NCBI RefSeq assembly: GCF_000955805.1
Contig: NZ_JYOA01000008.1
Span: 106,187-170,186 of the forward strand
DNA length: 64,000 nucleotides
Reading direction: 5' to 3'
Origin: Pseudomonas sp. 21
Lineage (GTDB): Bacteria > Pseudomonadota > Gammaproteobacteria > Pseudomonadales > Pseudomonadaceae
Under the pieces are notes generated by a model. That model did no database searches. It saw only the letters and a list, made by a program, of their open reading frames with translations, and was not told the DNA's origin. A program made the position numbers and the translations under genes. Shown one piece after another: positions 43,301 to 51,045 of the stretch. Every line of letters starts with the position of its first letter. Positions within the stretch are counted from its first letter, which is position 1.

Positions 43301-45446
43301 GCCGCCAGGTGCGCTCTACAGCGTGGGCGATAGCCTCGACTTCGTGGTGCAGACCAGCGAGGCCGTGGTGGTCGACGGTTCGCCGCAACTGGCCATCGAC
43401 GTGGGCGGGCGCACCGTCTATGCCGACTATGTCAGCGGCTCCGGCAGCAACAGCCTGGTGTTCCGCTACATCGTCCAGGCCGGCGACAACGACGCAGACG
43501 GCATCCAGCTTGGCGGACTTTCCGCGGGGGGCGGCTCCCTGCGCGACACCGCGGGCAACAATGTCGACCTTGCGCTGCATGGCGTGGGCTCCACCAGCGG
43601 CATCCTGGTCGACACCCTGGCGCCGACGCCCAGCGCCATCGTCACACTCGACCCGTCGCCGACCAACGCCGGTAGCGTGCGCTACACCGTGACCTTCAGC
43701 GAAGGCGTCAGCGGCGTCGACCTGAGCGACTTCGCCCTGGTCGGCACCGGCACTGCTGCCGGCAGCCTGAGCGGTCTGCAGCAGATCGATGGGCGCACCT
43801 ACCAGATCACCGTCAGCGGTGTGTCCGGAACCGGCACCCTGGGGCTGAACCTCAACGGCAGCGGGACCGGCATCCTCGACGCGGCCGGCAACGCCCTCAG
43901 TGGCGGCCTGACCGGCGCGGTATACAGCGTCGACCGGGATGCGCCGACGCCCAGCGCCATCGTCACTGTCGACCCGTCGCCGACCAACGCCGGCAGCGTG
44001 CGCTACACCGTGACCTTCAGCGAAGACGTCAGCGGTGTGGACCTGGGCGATTTCACGCTGGTTGGCACCGGCACCGCCGCGGGCACCCTGAGCGGTCTGC
44101 AGCAGATCGACGCGCACACCTACCAGATCACTGTCAGCGGCGTGTCCGGCACCGGTACCCTGGGGCTGAATCTCAACGGCAGCGCCACCGGCATCGTCGA
44201 CGCAACGGGCAACGTCCTCAGCGGCGGGCTGACCGGTGCGGTGTACAGCATCGACCGCGATGCGCCGACCGTTACCGCCGTCAGCGTGCCTGCGGGGAGC
44301 CTCAACAACGCGGGCGATATCCTCGACTTCGTGGTGCACACCAGCGAAGCCGTGGTGGTCGACGGCTCGCCGAAGCTGGCCATCGACATGGGCGGGCGCA
44401 CCGTCTACGCCGACTACGTCAGCGGTTCGGGCAGCAACAGCCTGGTGTTCCGCTACACCGTCCAGGCCGGCGACAACGACGCCGACGGCATCCAGGTCAG
44501 CGGGCTTTCCGCCAATGGCGGCACCCTGCGCGACGCTACCGGCAACGCGCTGAATCCGTCGCTGAACGGCATCGGTGACAGCCACGGCGTGCTGGTGGAT
44601 ACCCGCGCGCCTACCGCGACCGGTGTCGTGCGGCTGGACCCGTCGCCCACCGGCGCAAGCACGGTGAACTTCCTGGTGACCTTCGACGAAGACGTCAACG
44701 GCGTCGATGCCGGCGACTTCTCGCTGCTGACCAGCAATTCCGCCAAGGGCAGCATCCTCTCCGTCGTGCAACTGGATGCGCGTATCTACCGCGTGACCGT
44801 CGGCAGCGTGAGCGGGCAGGGCAGCCTGGGCCTGGCGGTCAACGCCGGCGGCATCAGTGACGCGGCGGGCAACGCGCTGGCCAACTCACTGCGTGGCGAC
44901 AGCTATGTGATCGGCTCGCTGTCCGATGGCGACCCGGAGTTCCGCATCACCACGCCGGAAGTGCCGCCCTTGCCGTCGCCAACGCCGCTGCAGCCCAATG
45001 TGCCGGTGGTTGTCACGCCGCCGGGCACCTCGCCGGTGCTGCCGTCGTCGCTGTTCCCGACTGAAGGAGCGGGCGGCCTGCCGCCGCTGGGCAATATCTT
45101 CGTGCACAACGGCGCGCCGTCGCAGAGCTTCATCGCCCAGGCCTTCGGCAGCTCGTCGTTCGGCGACGGCAGCGGCAAGGGCTTCCTCGGCTTCGGCGGT
45201 GGCGACGCCGGGGTATTCGGCAGCAGCACGCTGGCCGGCATCTTCGACAGCAACGGGTTCGACGACGGCTCGCCGCTCAAGGCTTTCGACCGCCGCAGCG
45301 GTGATATCGACCAGGGCATCCGCGGCATTTTCGGTGCGCCGAACCTGGCGCAGCAACTGCAGCAGATCCACGAATCCGAACAACAACCATTGCGTGAGCT
45401 GGCCTGGGCGCTGGGGCAAGTAGCCCAGGACCGCGACGCATCCTGA
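37338..45446 (+). CDS. Giant DUF4347 / cadherin-like / Ig-like repeat surface protein
   Basis: A 2,702-residue protein. The ATG follows GGGAGGAGG; the in-frame TTG 60 bases upstream is rejected. There is no Sec signal peptide. Residues 27-36 are LEARMMFDGA, a 'LEPR-x-L' type motif seen at the N-terminus of other giant repeat proteins. DUF4347 follows at about 80-245 ('VVFVDSNV', 'ILSHGEEG', 'LLYGCDVA'), then about seven cadherin-like repeats ending in 'VNDAP' (about 400-1508), then eight or so Ig-like units of two alternating types (about 1513-2518), and a Gly/Ser-rich tail. I find no RTX nonapeptides. It is probably a secreted adhesin or surface-layer component exported by the flanking adaptor/TolC genes. 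Confidence 0.93.
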   Translation: MFRHWFGSSAVRKHQSGAMRSPLALSLEARMMFDGAVAATVADTAASQGADHPVAQDKTPSDQSSHDTLAAAPSASSDQRHEVVFVDSNVANYQQLVASLKPGTEVVVLDGSKDGLQQIAQYLNGRTGIDAIHILSHGEEGEVHLGSTVLSADNLASKASELSAIGDSLDANGDILLYGCDVAKGSGEVLLQQLSALTRADVAASTDRTGAAALGGNWTLEAHTGSIETSRPWASDSGPDYADLLALPSATQNLSDTYWTNNTGGNTVDGFTLSESTGATRASSPDSIYYSTGVVRDGSNNYYYQLTWTADNVDLGKFDLDGMVIQSFGGNYRLDFSAVSGGNTVTQSFTYNGSQGPLTVDIDSALFNDISAFTVRVTNLNGSTSVANIDLQQVILTDLKGPNADPLLGGLNGKTASYTEGSSATLIDATGVATVTDSDSANFDGGQLRVAISSGGQSLEDVLGIRSQGTGAGEIGVSGANVTYGGVVIGTYSGGSNGTNLVVTFNAAATAAAAQALVRNLTYVNSNGFDPGTTTRNISVTVTDGDGGTSASATVALSVVAVNDAPVLSPANNLVSYTENASNSILSPGLTLVDDGSSFQKATVVITDVRSGDMLTFVAQNGFSATYNGSTGTLVITGTGNAAALQAALRSVGFVSSSDDPTFGGTDSSRQINFTVTDSAGADSNTAVVDVTINAVNDAPTLSGGPYTWAGTNEDTSSPVATVASLVAGMSYLDSDSPALGIALTASTGNGTWQYSTDGTTWTDVGAVSNTSALLLSGNTRLRYIPDGANGETASLTFRAWDQSAGSASVDGVRHTADTSINGGSTAFSTGTAQATLSVSSLNDAPLLIPSSPVLNGLTDSDVDNVGQAVSSLISGQVSDVDTGAGQGIAITGMDSGVGGTWQYSVNNGASWQDIGTISTASALLLRSNDRVRFVPDGVNGTNASFTFRAWDQSGATAGMQGTKANASSAGGTTAFSTNTDTASVTVTAVNDAPSMTSSSGNASWVEGNNQSSTPVVIDSGITVTDADGPNLAQATVRLTNFFIDQDSLGFTSNPATMGNIIASFDGGTGVLTLSSAGNQATLAQWQAALRAVTYSNGSDSPVLATRTVEFQVTDSDGLSSSSVTRGITITAVDASPVITAPASAVVIEDVASVLNQISFSDVDSTSGTVTLSVSAGRLSAISAGGVTVGGTSTALTLTGNLNNINAFIASNGLTYTTAANATFNVTMTINVDTGSVSTSTSSMLLTVTPVNDAPVVTVPGSITVTEDVSSSVTGISFSDVDAGSGLVSATFSVPSGTLSALSGSGVSVLNSGTGVIVLTGTLSNLNVFVAAGNLHFLTAANATDGVSLTVTINDNGSSGGAAQTDTKVTTINVTPVNDAPVNVVPGTQTVQGNGSLVFSMGQGNAISISDVDVGGGVMEVTLTALNGTISLGGSSGLAFVVGSGTGDATMTFSGTLASINAALNGLTFQPTPGYLGSASLQITSNDMGMTGTGGAKSDTDIIQISVEQPNPRVLGVASLTPNGSYRVGDHIQIQVQFDQSVFVDIGGGIPSLLLETGIVDRSATYVSGSGTNTLTFLYVVQAGDLSADLNYASTSALSLNGSQISNGASDTAILTLPNLSGSDSLASHAALVVDGVAPTVTSVGVPASGTYVAGQNLDFTVNFSENVTVDATGGIPRIAVTLDTGGTVFAQYLSGSGGSALVFRLVVASGQLDANGITLGSSIQANGGTLRDAVGNNIITGLNSVASTSGVLVDAVVPTVSSVSVPAGAPYNAGDTLTFVVNTSEAVLVNGTPRLALDIGGNTVFANLVSGSGTSTLVFQYTVQAGDNDADGISVGSLSANGATLRDVAGNDMNLTLNNVGATSGVIVDTVAPTASAIVTLDPSPTNAGSVRYTVTFSEGVSGVDLSDFTLVGTGTAAGSLSVLQQIDARTYQITVSGVSGTGTLGLNLNGSGTGILDVAGNPISGGLSGAVYSVDRDAPIVTAVNVPPGALYSVGDSLDFVVQTSEAVVVDGSPQLAIDVGGRTVYADYVSGSGSNSLVFRYIVQAGDNDADGIQLGGLSAGGGSLRDTAGNNVDLALHGVGSTSGILVDTLAPTPSAIVTLDPSPTNAGSVRYTVTFSEGVSGVDLSDFALVGTGTAAGSLSGLQQIDGRTYQITVSGVSGTGTLGLNLNGSGTGILDAAGNALSGGLTGAVYSVDRDAPTPSAIVTVDPSPTNAGSVRYTVTFSEDVSGVDLGDFTLVGTGTAAGTLSGLQQIDAHTYQITVSGVSGTGTLGLNLNGSATGIVDATGNVLSGGLTGAVYSIDRDAPTVTAVSVPAGSLNNAGDILDFVVHTSEAVVVDGSPKLAIDMGGRTVYADYVSGSGSNSLVFRYTVQAGDNDADGIQVSGLSANGGTLRDATGNALNPSLNGIGDSHGVLVDTRAPTATGVVRLDPSPTGASTVNFLVTFDEDVNGVDAGDFSLLTSNSAKGSILSVVQLDARIYRVTVGSVSGQGSLGLAVNAGGISDAAGNALANSLRGDSYVIGSLSDGDPEFRITTPEVPPLPSPTPLQPNVPVVVTPPGTSPVLPSSLFPTEGAGGLPPLGNIFVHNGAPSQSFIAQAFGSSSFGDGSGKGFLGFGGGDAGVFGSSTLAGIFDSNGFDDGSPLKAFDRRSGDIDQGIRGIFGAPNLAQQLQQIHESEQQPLRELAWALGQVAQDRDAS
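42955..44269 (+). repeat. Near-identical ~325-bp repeats in the giant-protein gene
   Basis: Three copies of a unit coding for 'SAIVTLDPSPTNAGSVRYTV...' lie at about 42955-43279, 43619-43945 and 43940-44269, differing by scattered synonymous and a few missense changes. Alternating with them are units of a second type ('VYADYVSGSGSNSLVFRY') at about 43280-43618 and 44270-44611. Nucleotide identity is high enough for slippage or unequal recombination, and for assembly errors. Confidence 0.85.
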
Positions 45447-45508
45447 TCACCATATCGCCAAGTAGAAGAAGCACAAGAACGAAGCCGTAACGAGGGGGAC
45501 GGCCAGGG

Positions 45509-46996
45509 ATGAAAAAACACACGACCTTGCTAGGGATCAGCTTGTTGGCGCTTGCCGTGTCCGGCTGCGCCGTTACCACGCAACCCATCGACCGCAGCGT
45601 CAGCGAGCAACGTGCCCGCGACGACCTGCAGGCGATGTTCAAGGATCAGGAGCCGCTCAGCGGCCCGCTGACCCTGCACGAGGCCATGGCCCGCGCCGTG
45701 AAGTACAACCTCGAGTCGCGCCTGAAGGTGATGGAGGAGGCGCTGTCGCGCCGCCAGCTTGATCTCGCCACCTTCGACATGCTGCCGCGCATGGCGCTCG
45801 AGGCAGGTTACGCCGGGCGCAACAACCAGAGCGCTTCGAGCAGCCAGAGCGTGCTGACCAACACCCAGTCGCTGGAACCTTCCACCTCGCAGGACCGCGA
45901 CCGCGACGTCGCCGACCTGACCATGGTGTGGAACGTGCTGGACTTCGGCGTCAGCTATGTCAGCGCCAAGCAGCAGGCCGACCAGCGCCTGATCGTCCAG
46001 GAGCGTCGGCGCAAGGTGGTGCAGACCATCATCCAGGACGTGCGCTCGGCCTACTGGCGCGCCGTCGCTGCGCAACGCCTGCTGGATCGCATCGATGCGC
46101 TGATGGCGCGGGTCGACGGCGCGCGCAAGGACAGCCAGCAGATGAGCCAGCAGCGCATCGGCGATCCGGTCCAGGCCCTGGGCTACCAGCGCGCGCTGAT
46201 CGAGGCCAGCCGCCAGCTGGAAGAACAGCGCCGCGCGCTGTCGCTGGCGAAGACCGAACTCGCCACCCTGATCAACCTGCCGCTGGGCACCGACCTGACC
46301 CTCGCCGCGCCGGAAGGCTACGACGTGCCGGAGCTGAAGGTGGGCCTCGAGCAACTGGAGCAGCAGGCCCTGGCCAGCCGCCCGGAACTGCGCGAGCAGG
46401 ACTACCAGGCGCGCATCAGCGCCGCGGAAACCCGCAAGGCCATGCTGCGCCTGCTGCCGGGCCTGGAGTTCTCCGCCGGCGGGCACTACGACTCCAACAG
46501 CTTCCTGGTCAACAACCGCTGGGCCGACTACGGCGTGAAGGTCACCTGGAACCTGTTCAACGTCCTGTCCGCCCCGGCAGCCATCGACGTTGCGAAGGCG
46601 GGCGAGGACGTCAACGTGGCGCGCCGGCAGGCCATGTCGATGGCCGTGCTGGCGCAGCTCTACGTGGCCAACGCCAACTACAACGAGGCACGCCGCCAAT
46701 TCGTCACCACCCAGGAACTGGCCAGCCTGGACAACCAGATCGTCGGCCAGCTGCGCAACCGTCACCAGGCGCAAGGCATCGGTGAGCTGGACCTGATCCA
46801 GGGCGAGCTCAATGCCCTGCAGGCGGACCTGCGCCGCGACTTGGCCTACGCCGAACTGCGTAACAGCTATGGCCAGGTGTTCGCCTCGGCCGGTGTCGAT
46901 CCGCTGCCCAGCAACGCACCTGACACCAAGCTGACCACGCTGGCCAACGGCCTGGCCGAGAAAGAGCGCCAGCTCGACAGCGGCAACGTGCAGTAA
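45509..46996 (+). CDS. TolC-family outer-membrane efflux/secretion lipoprotein
   Basis: A 495-residue protein with a lipoprotein signal peptide (lipobox 'AVSG' before C20) and two OEP repeats rich in long helices, the normal TolC/OprM-like length. The segment 'RSAYWRAVAAQRLLDRI' and 'QARISAAETRKAMLRLLPGLEFS' are typical of the coiled-coil barrel. The gene lies 62 bases after the giant-protein gene with AGGGA before the ATG, so the two are co-transcribed, which is strong context for this being the outer-membrane exit for that protein. The inner part would be the three adaptor proteins encoded from 28968. Confidence 0.92.
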   Translation: MKKHTTLLGISLLALAVSGCAVTTQPIDRSVSEQRARDDLQAMFKDQEPLSGPLTLHEAMARAVKYNLESRLKVMEEALSRRQLDLATFDMLPRMALEAGYAGRNNQSASSSQSVLTNTQSLEPSTSQDRDRDVADLTMVWNVLDFGVSYVSAKQQADQRLIVQERRRKVVQTIIQDVRSAYWRAVAAQRLLDRIDALMARVDGARKDSQQMSQQRIGDPVQALGYQRALIEASRQLEEQRRALSLAKTELATLINLPLGTDLTLAAPEGYDVPELKVGLEQLEQQALASRPELREQDYQARISAAETRKAMLRLLPGLEFSAGGHYDSNSFLVNNRWADYGVKVTWNLFNVLSAPAAIDVAKAGEDVNVARRQAMSMAVLAQLYVANANYNEARRQFVTTQELASLDNQIVGQLRNRHQAQGIGELDLIQGELNALQADLRRDLAYAELRNSYGQVFASAGVDPLPSNAPDTKLTTLANGLAEKERQLDSGNVQ

Positions 46997-47075
46997 TCGC
47001 CCCAGGCGTGCCAGTGCCGGAGCGTTGCTGGCACGCCAAGGGCTTTACGCCCGCTGCGAGCTTGAGCGGGCGTGC

Positions 47076-48047
47076 TCACCCCGTCGCCTTGCAATCCTCG
47101 GTCGGCTGCTTCGGCGCAGGCTGAGGAGCAGCCCTGGCACCGGACAACCGCGATACCCCGAACAGCACCAGCGCCAGTCCGGCAATCTGGTAGAGCGTGA
47201 TCGCCTCGCCCAGCAGCGCCCAGGACGCGAACACGGTCAATACCGGGCCCAGATTACCGAACGCGGCCGCATGGGTGGCGCCCATGCGCTGGATCGCCAG
47301 CGCCATCCAGTAGATCGGCAGCACGGTGGAGATCAGCGCCATCAGCGAACCGTGGACCCACACCGCACCGGGCAGTGCCGCCAGTTGCTGCACGTCGCCG
47401 CTCAGCGCGTAGTGGATCAGCACCATCACCGAGGAGGCGCCGCCGGCCAACCCGGCCAGTCGCATCGAGCCCACGCGCCGCACCACGGCGGCCGTGCCCA
47501 TGTAGTAGAGGGCATAGGTCACGGCGCTGGCGAAGACCCAGAGGGCGCCCAGCAGGATCTGTCCGTTGCCGCCTTCCACACGGATGTCATGCACCAGCGC
47601 GATGCCCAGGCCCAGGTAGCACAAGCCCATGGCAGCCAGGGTGCGGGAGTCGGGGCGCTCGCGGTTCAGGGCCATCTGCAGGAGCAGCACCAGGGTCGGG
47701 TAGGTGAACAGGATCAGCCGTTCCAGCCCGGCGCTGATGTACTGCAGGCCGTAGAAGTCGAACAGGCTGGACAGGTAATAGCCGAACAGGCCGAGCAGCA
47801 GGATGCGCAAGCCATCGGCCAGCGTCAGGCGGGCCTGCTCCGGGCTCCGGCTCAGCCAGATCAGCCAGAGGAACAGCGGCAGCGCGAGGCCCATGCGGAT
47901 GGCCAGCACCGTCACCGCATCCACCGGCGCGGCAGCGTAGGAGAGCTTCACGAAGACCGCCTTGAGGCTGAAGCCGGTGGCGGACAGCACGGCGAAGAAC
48001 ACGCCGTTGCGCAGGCTGCGCTGGTAGAGAGAGGTCAGGCTATTCAT
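47076..48047 (-). CDS. DMT-superfamily permease (EamA domains)
   Basis: A 323-residue membrane protein with two EamA repeats and about ten helices. The N-terminal helix starts near 'GVFFAVLSATGFSLKAVFVKLSY', a common form in Pseudomonas DMT exporters. The C-terminal tail is hydrophilic (Pro/Lys-rich) and presumably cytoplasmic. It is divergent from a LysR gene across about 105 bases, which suggests LysR-controlled export of an unknown metabolite. Confidence 0.92.
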   Translation of the reverse strand: MNSLTSLYQRSLRNGVFFAVLSATGFSLKAVFVKLSYAAAPVDAVTVLAIRMGLALPLFLWLIWLSRSPEQARLTLADGLRILLLGLFGYYLSSLFDFYGLQYISAGLERLILFTYPTLVLLLQMALNRERPDSRTLAAMGLCYLGLGIALVHDIRVEGGNGQILLGALWVFASAVTYALYYMGTAAVVRRVGSMRLAGLAGGASSVMVLIHYALSGDVQQLAALPGAVWVHGSLMALISTVLPIYWMALAIQRMGATHAAAFGNLGPVLTVFASWALLGEAITLYQIAGLALVLFGVSRLSGARAAPQPAPKQPTEDCKATG

Positions 48048-48152
48048 GGCGGCACGGGTGCAAGGCAGAAGAAAGGCTTTATTCTAGAGAGAAGGCTGCC
48101 CCACTAGAATCGCAACTTGGCGAACATGGCTTTCGTATTTGGAGAACGCTTC

Positions 48153-49058
48153 ATGCATTTCGATCTCGCCGATCTGCGCCTGATCGCCGCCATCGCCATC
48201 GCCAGCACCGGCAGCCTGAGCAAGGCGGCGGCGTCGGTACCGGTGGCGGTCTCGGCGGCGAGCAACCGCCTGCGCCTGTTCGAGGAGCGCTGCGGGCTCT
48301 CCCTGTTCGCCCGGCACAGCGATGGCATGACCCTCACGCCAACCGGCCGCCTGGTGCTCGAATCCGCCCAGCGCGTGCTGAAGGAGGCCCGGCAGCTCAG
48401 GGATACCCTGCAGGAGCTGGGCGGGGAACGGCGCATCACCCTGCGCCTGGCGGCTTCCACGGTGGCCAACAGCACTTTCCTGCCCACGGCGCTGGGGCCG
48501 TTCCTGGCGGACTACCCGGAGGTGGACCTGCAACTGACCGAGCAGAACAGCAAGGATGTGCTGCGCGCCGTGCAGGAAGGGCAGATCGACATTGGCGTCT
48601 ACGACGGCAACCTGCCCACCGCCGGCCTGCTGTCGCTGCCGTTCCGCAACGACAAGCTGGTGCTGCTGGTGCCGCAGGATCATCCGCTGGCCAGCCAGCA
48701 GCTGCCGAGCCTGCGCGATGCGCTGAGTTTCCCCTTCGTCTGCCTGCCGGCCGAGCGCGCCATGCAGCGCTTCGTCGAGGCAATGGCGGTACGCAATGCC
48801 ATGCCGCTCAAGGTGCGGGTGCGCGCGCCGAGCTTCGATGCCATTGCCCAGCTGGTCGCCCAGCGGGTGGGCGTGGCCATGCTGCCGGAGGCAGCCGCCA
48901 CCCGTATGGCGCAGGAGTTGCCGGCGGTGGTGGTGGCTCTTGCCGATGCCTGGGCCACCCGTGAACTGCGCATCTGCGTCGCTGACTGGGATGCGCTGTC
49001 GTCCCACGCGCGGCAGTTGGTGAGCTACCTGATGAATGAAGGAGCCACCGCTCGCTGA
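48153..49058 (+). CDS. LysR-family transcriptional regulator
   Basis: A 301-residue LysR protein. The start at 48153 (MHFDLADLRL) is preferred because TTTGGAGAA lies eight bases upstream and LysR HTH domains begin there; in-frame ATG 48126 and TTG 48117 would add residues outside the family. The HTH contains 'GSLSKAAASVPVAVSAASNRLRLFEE'-type spacing. The effector domain includes 'DIGVYDGNLP'. It likely regulates the divergent DMT permease. Confidence 0.92.
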   Translation: MHFDLADLRLIAAIAIASTGSLSKAAASVPVAVSAASNRLRLFEERCGLSLFARHSDGMTLTPTGRLVLESAQRVLKEARQLRDTLQELGGERRITLRLAASTVANSTFLPTALGPFLADYPEVDLQLTEQNSKDVLRAVQEGQIDIGVYDGNLPTAGLLSLPFRNDKLVLLVPQDHPLASQQLPSLRDALSFPFVCLPAERAMQRFVEAMAVRNAMPLKVRVRAPSFDAIAQLVAQRVGVAMLPEAAATRMAQELPAVVVALADAWATRELRICVADWDALSSHARQLVSYLMNEGATAR

Positions 49059-49115
49059 AGCGTGCCGGGTGAGGAGCGGCCAGCGGTGGTGGCGCCGTAA
49101 GCTGGCCGCGCGGCT

Positions 49116-49592
49116 TCACGCGGTGGTGTTCACCGAGGTGCCGCTGGTGCTGCTGCCCGACTCGGTCAGGGCTTCGGAATAGGCGGCGGTGGCCGCCGCT
49201 ACCGCCGCCGAGGCGGATGAAACGCGGGCCTGCGCGGCTTGCGCGGCGATCTGCTGGGCCTGCTTCTCTTCCTCGGTCTGGCCGCCGCCCTGGCTGGCCT
49301 TGGCCAGTTCCTGCTCGGCTTCTTCCAGCTCCTTCTGCGCCTGTTCCATGGCCTGCTTGAGCTTGTCCAGCGTGGTATCCGAGCTGCTGTCGGAGCTGCC
49401 GCTCGCGCCAGCACCGCCGCCGCCTGCCGCTCCACCCGCCGGCTGCGCCGATGAGCTGGCCGTGGCCTGGGAGGCGCCGGTGGCGTCGCTGGTGGTGCTG
49501 TCTTCGCTGCTCGTGGCAGAGGTCGAGGCGGCCGAAGTCGAGGCGGTGGAATAGCGAACGTTGGTGGCGCTGACAACGCTGATGGTGGTCAT
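49116..49592 (-). CDS. Low-complexity coiled-coil protein, function unknown
   Basis: A 158-residue protein starting MTTISVVSATNVRYS. The first half is Ser/Thr/Ala/Gly-rich with a short poly-Gly stretch; residues about 78-112 form a charged heptad region ('LDKLKQAMEQAQKELEEAEQEL') that should be a coiled coil, and Ala-rich helices follow. There is no signal peptide or membrane helix. An in-frame ATG at 49625 exists, but neither start has a strong ribosome site. Composition and codon use are coding-like, and short Ser-rich 'MTTIS' proteins recur in Pseudomonas. I do not recognise a family. Confidence 0.65.
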   Translation of the reverse strand: MTTISVVSATNVRYSTASTSAASTSATSSEDSTTSDATGASQATASSSAQPAGGAAGGGGAGASGSSDSSSDTTLDKLKQAMEQAQKELEEAEQELAKASQGGGQTEEEKQAQQIAAQAAQARVSSASAAVAAATAAYSEALTESGSSTSGTSVNTTA

Positions 49593-49703
49593 GGACGGGC
49601 TTCCGCTGAGGATGGTTATCCGCAATGGCGGCCGCCGGAGCGCGAAATTTAGAGCGGTTTGTTATCGACTTGGTATCGGGCCTGGTACTTCGAATCCGCC
49701 GCC

Positions 49704-50222
49704 TCAGTTCTGCTCCACCAGCCGGGGCGTCTGCGAACCTTCCAGGGCCAGGTGGATCACGCCGGCGCGGCTGGGGAAGTTCGGCGAATCGTCATCGGTG
49801 TTCTCCATCACCGGGATGTCGATCAGGGTGCGCTTGCCTGCCGGGTCGACGACCAGCCGGGCGTCCAGTTTCTCGACCGAGCGCCAGCCACCGCCGCCGA
49901 TCTGCATCGCATCGAGCAGGCTGTAATGCTCCTGGCCTTCTTCGTTCGGCGTGGAGGAAAACACGGCGAGGTACTGGCTGTAGTTGTTGCCCATGTCGAA
50001 GCCTTCGATGGTGAACACCGCCAGGGTCAGTTCGCCGACCGGGCCGCTCTTCAGGGTCTGCACGCGGGTGGCTTCGGGGTAGCCGGTGGCGAAGCTGTCC
50101 TTGTACAGCTCCACCAGGCGGCCGACCTGTTCCTCCAGAGGCTTGGGAACGGGCGGCTGGTCGGCGGCGTGGGCGAGGGTGCAGGCAAGCAGCAGGCTGG
50201 CAGCCAGCAGGGGCAGTTTCAT
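49704..50222 (-). CDS. Exported protein of unknown function
   Basis: A 172-residue protein with a Sec signal peptide (MKLPLLAASLLLACTLAHA, cut before 'ADQPP'). The mature part has an alpha-helical start and a beta-rich remainder ('GELTLAVFTIEGFDMGNNYSQYLAVFS', 'KRTLIDIPVMENTDDD'). I do not recognise it. It is the last of four consecutive leftward genes coding for small exported proteins, which suggests a shared periplasmic role. Confidence 0.78.
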   Translation of the reverse strand: MKLPLLAASLLLACTLAHAADQPPVPKPLEEQVGRLVELYKDSFATGYPEATRVQTLKSGPVGELTLAVFTIEGFDMGNNYSQYLAVFSSTPNEEGQEHYSLLDAMQIGGGGWRSVEKLDARLVVDPAGKRTLIDIPVMENTDDDSPNFPSRAGVIHLALEGSQTPRLVEQN

Positions 50223-50315
50223 GGAGGGTCGTCCTTGACGGTAGTGAGCGAGCGGCCTGGTCAGCATCCTGGATGCTGACCGTCGCGGGGTTGATTGCCC
50301 GTGGGCGGGAATCGC

Positions 50316-50615
50316 TCAGTTCTTTGGCACCCAGTCCCCGACCTGCGAGCAGGAGTAGGTATTGGAGTAGTCGTAGTAGCGCTGCAGGGGCGCGCCGCTC
50401 TCGTAGGTGCTGCACTGGTAGACCGACGTGCCTTTCTGCAGGATCAGGAAGTGGATCTGGGTGATTCGCCCTGGCGCCACGTAGGCGGCCTTCACTTCAT
50501 GGCCGCTGCGCAGCAGGTCCGTCACCTTGACCTCTTCGGCAGAAGCCTGCGAGCCGAGGGCCGTGAGACCGAGCAACGGGAGTACGGCTTTCGCCAGGTA
50601 GCCCATGTCAGCCAT
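50316..50615 (-). CDS. Small exported protein with two Cys, function unknown
   Basis: A 99-residue protein with signal peptide (cut after 'SQASA') and AAGGAGGAG before the ATG, the best ribosome site in this run. The mature part has two cysteines (in 'YQCSTY' and 'TYSCSQV') that could form a disulfide in the periplasm, and is Tyr-rich. It follows the lipoprotein gene by 34 bases. No family recognised. Confidence 0.8.
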   Translation of the reverse strand: MADMGYLAKAVLPLLGLTALGSQASAEEVKVTDLLRSGHEVKAAYVAPGRITQIHFLILQKGTSVYQCSTYESGAPLQRYYDYSNTYSCSQVGDWVPKN

Positions 50616-50649
50616 GGTTTCGTCTCCTCCTTGATGAGCGAGCCTGGGC

Positions 50650-51045
50650 TCAGGCTTCCGGTTTCAGCGCAATGCCGCCGCAATTGCCGCGGGTCAGCAG
50701 GTAGTCCACCTGCCGGGCGCGGTTGATGGCAACGCGGATTTCGCAACTGGCCGAGTGCACCACATCGCCCCAGTACTCGGTATGCACCAGCTGGCCGTTC
50801 TGCGGGCCGGTGTAGGTGCCGAGCGCTTCACGCGACACATAGGAGGTGTCGCGGCGGTAGATCAGCACGACCCAGTCGTTCTCCGGCGCCAGACCGATAT
50901 CGCTGGGCGCGCCGAAGTGGTCGATGGCGTCGCCGGCCGGACGGCCCTTCCAGTAGCTGCGTGCCTGCGCCTCGGGCAGGGTGGGAATGGCGGAGCAGCC
51001 ACCGAGCAGGATGGCAATCATCCCGAGTGCGAGTAACCCTTTCAT
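50650..51045 (-). CDS. Small lipoprotein, function unknown
   Basis: A 131-residue lipoprotein with lipobox 'LLGG' before C17. The mature domain ('GRPAGDAIDHFGAPSDIG...' then a 'VVLIYRRDTSYV' strand) resembles the small outer-membrane-assembly-type BamE/SmpA-like fold by its 'G.....v...lG.P' start, but this is only a likeness. Two further cysteines (in 'SASCEIRV' and 'GNCGG') may pair. Its ATG overlaps the stop of the upstream gene by 4 bases (ATGA). Confidence 0.8.
   Translation of the reverse strand: MKGLLALGMIAILLGGCSAIPTLPEAQARSYWKGRPAGDAIDHFGAPSDIGLAPENDWVVLIYRRDTSYVSREALGTYTGPQNGQLVHTEYWGDVVHSASCEIRVAINRARQVDYLLTRGNCGGIALKPEA

Noticed and set aside
42955..44611. CRISPR or other short-spacer array because of repeated DNA
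   Set aside because: The repeats are ~325 bp, in frame and encode Ig-like domains.
42132..44771. An 879-codon antisense frame in the giant-protein gene
   Set aside because: Its apparent repeats merely mirror the repeat units of the real gene; no ribosome site or independent support.
47005..47072. Terminator after the TolC-type gene
   Set aside because: Two G+C-rich hairpins (47005-47037 and 47048-47072) are present, but neither is followed by a T run on either strand, so I did not call them terminators.
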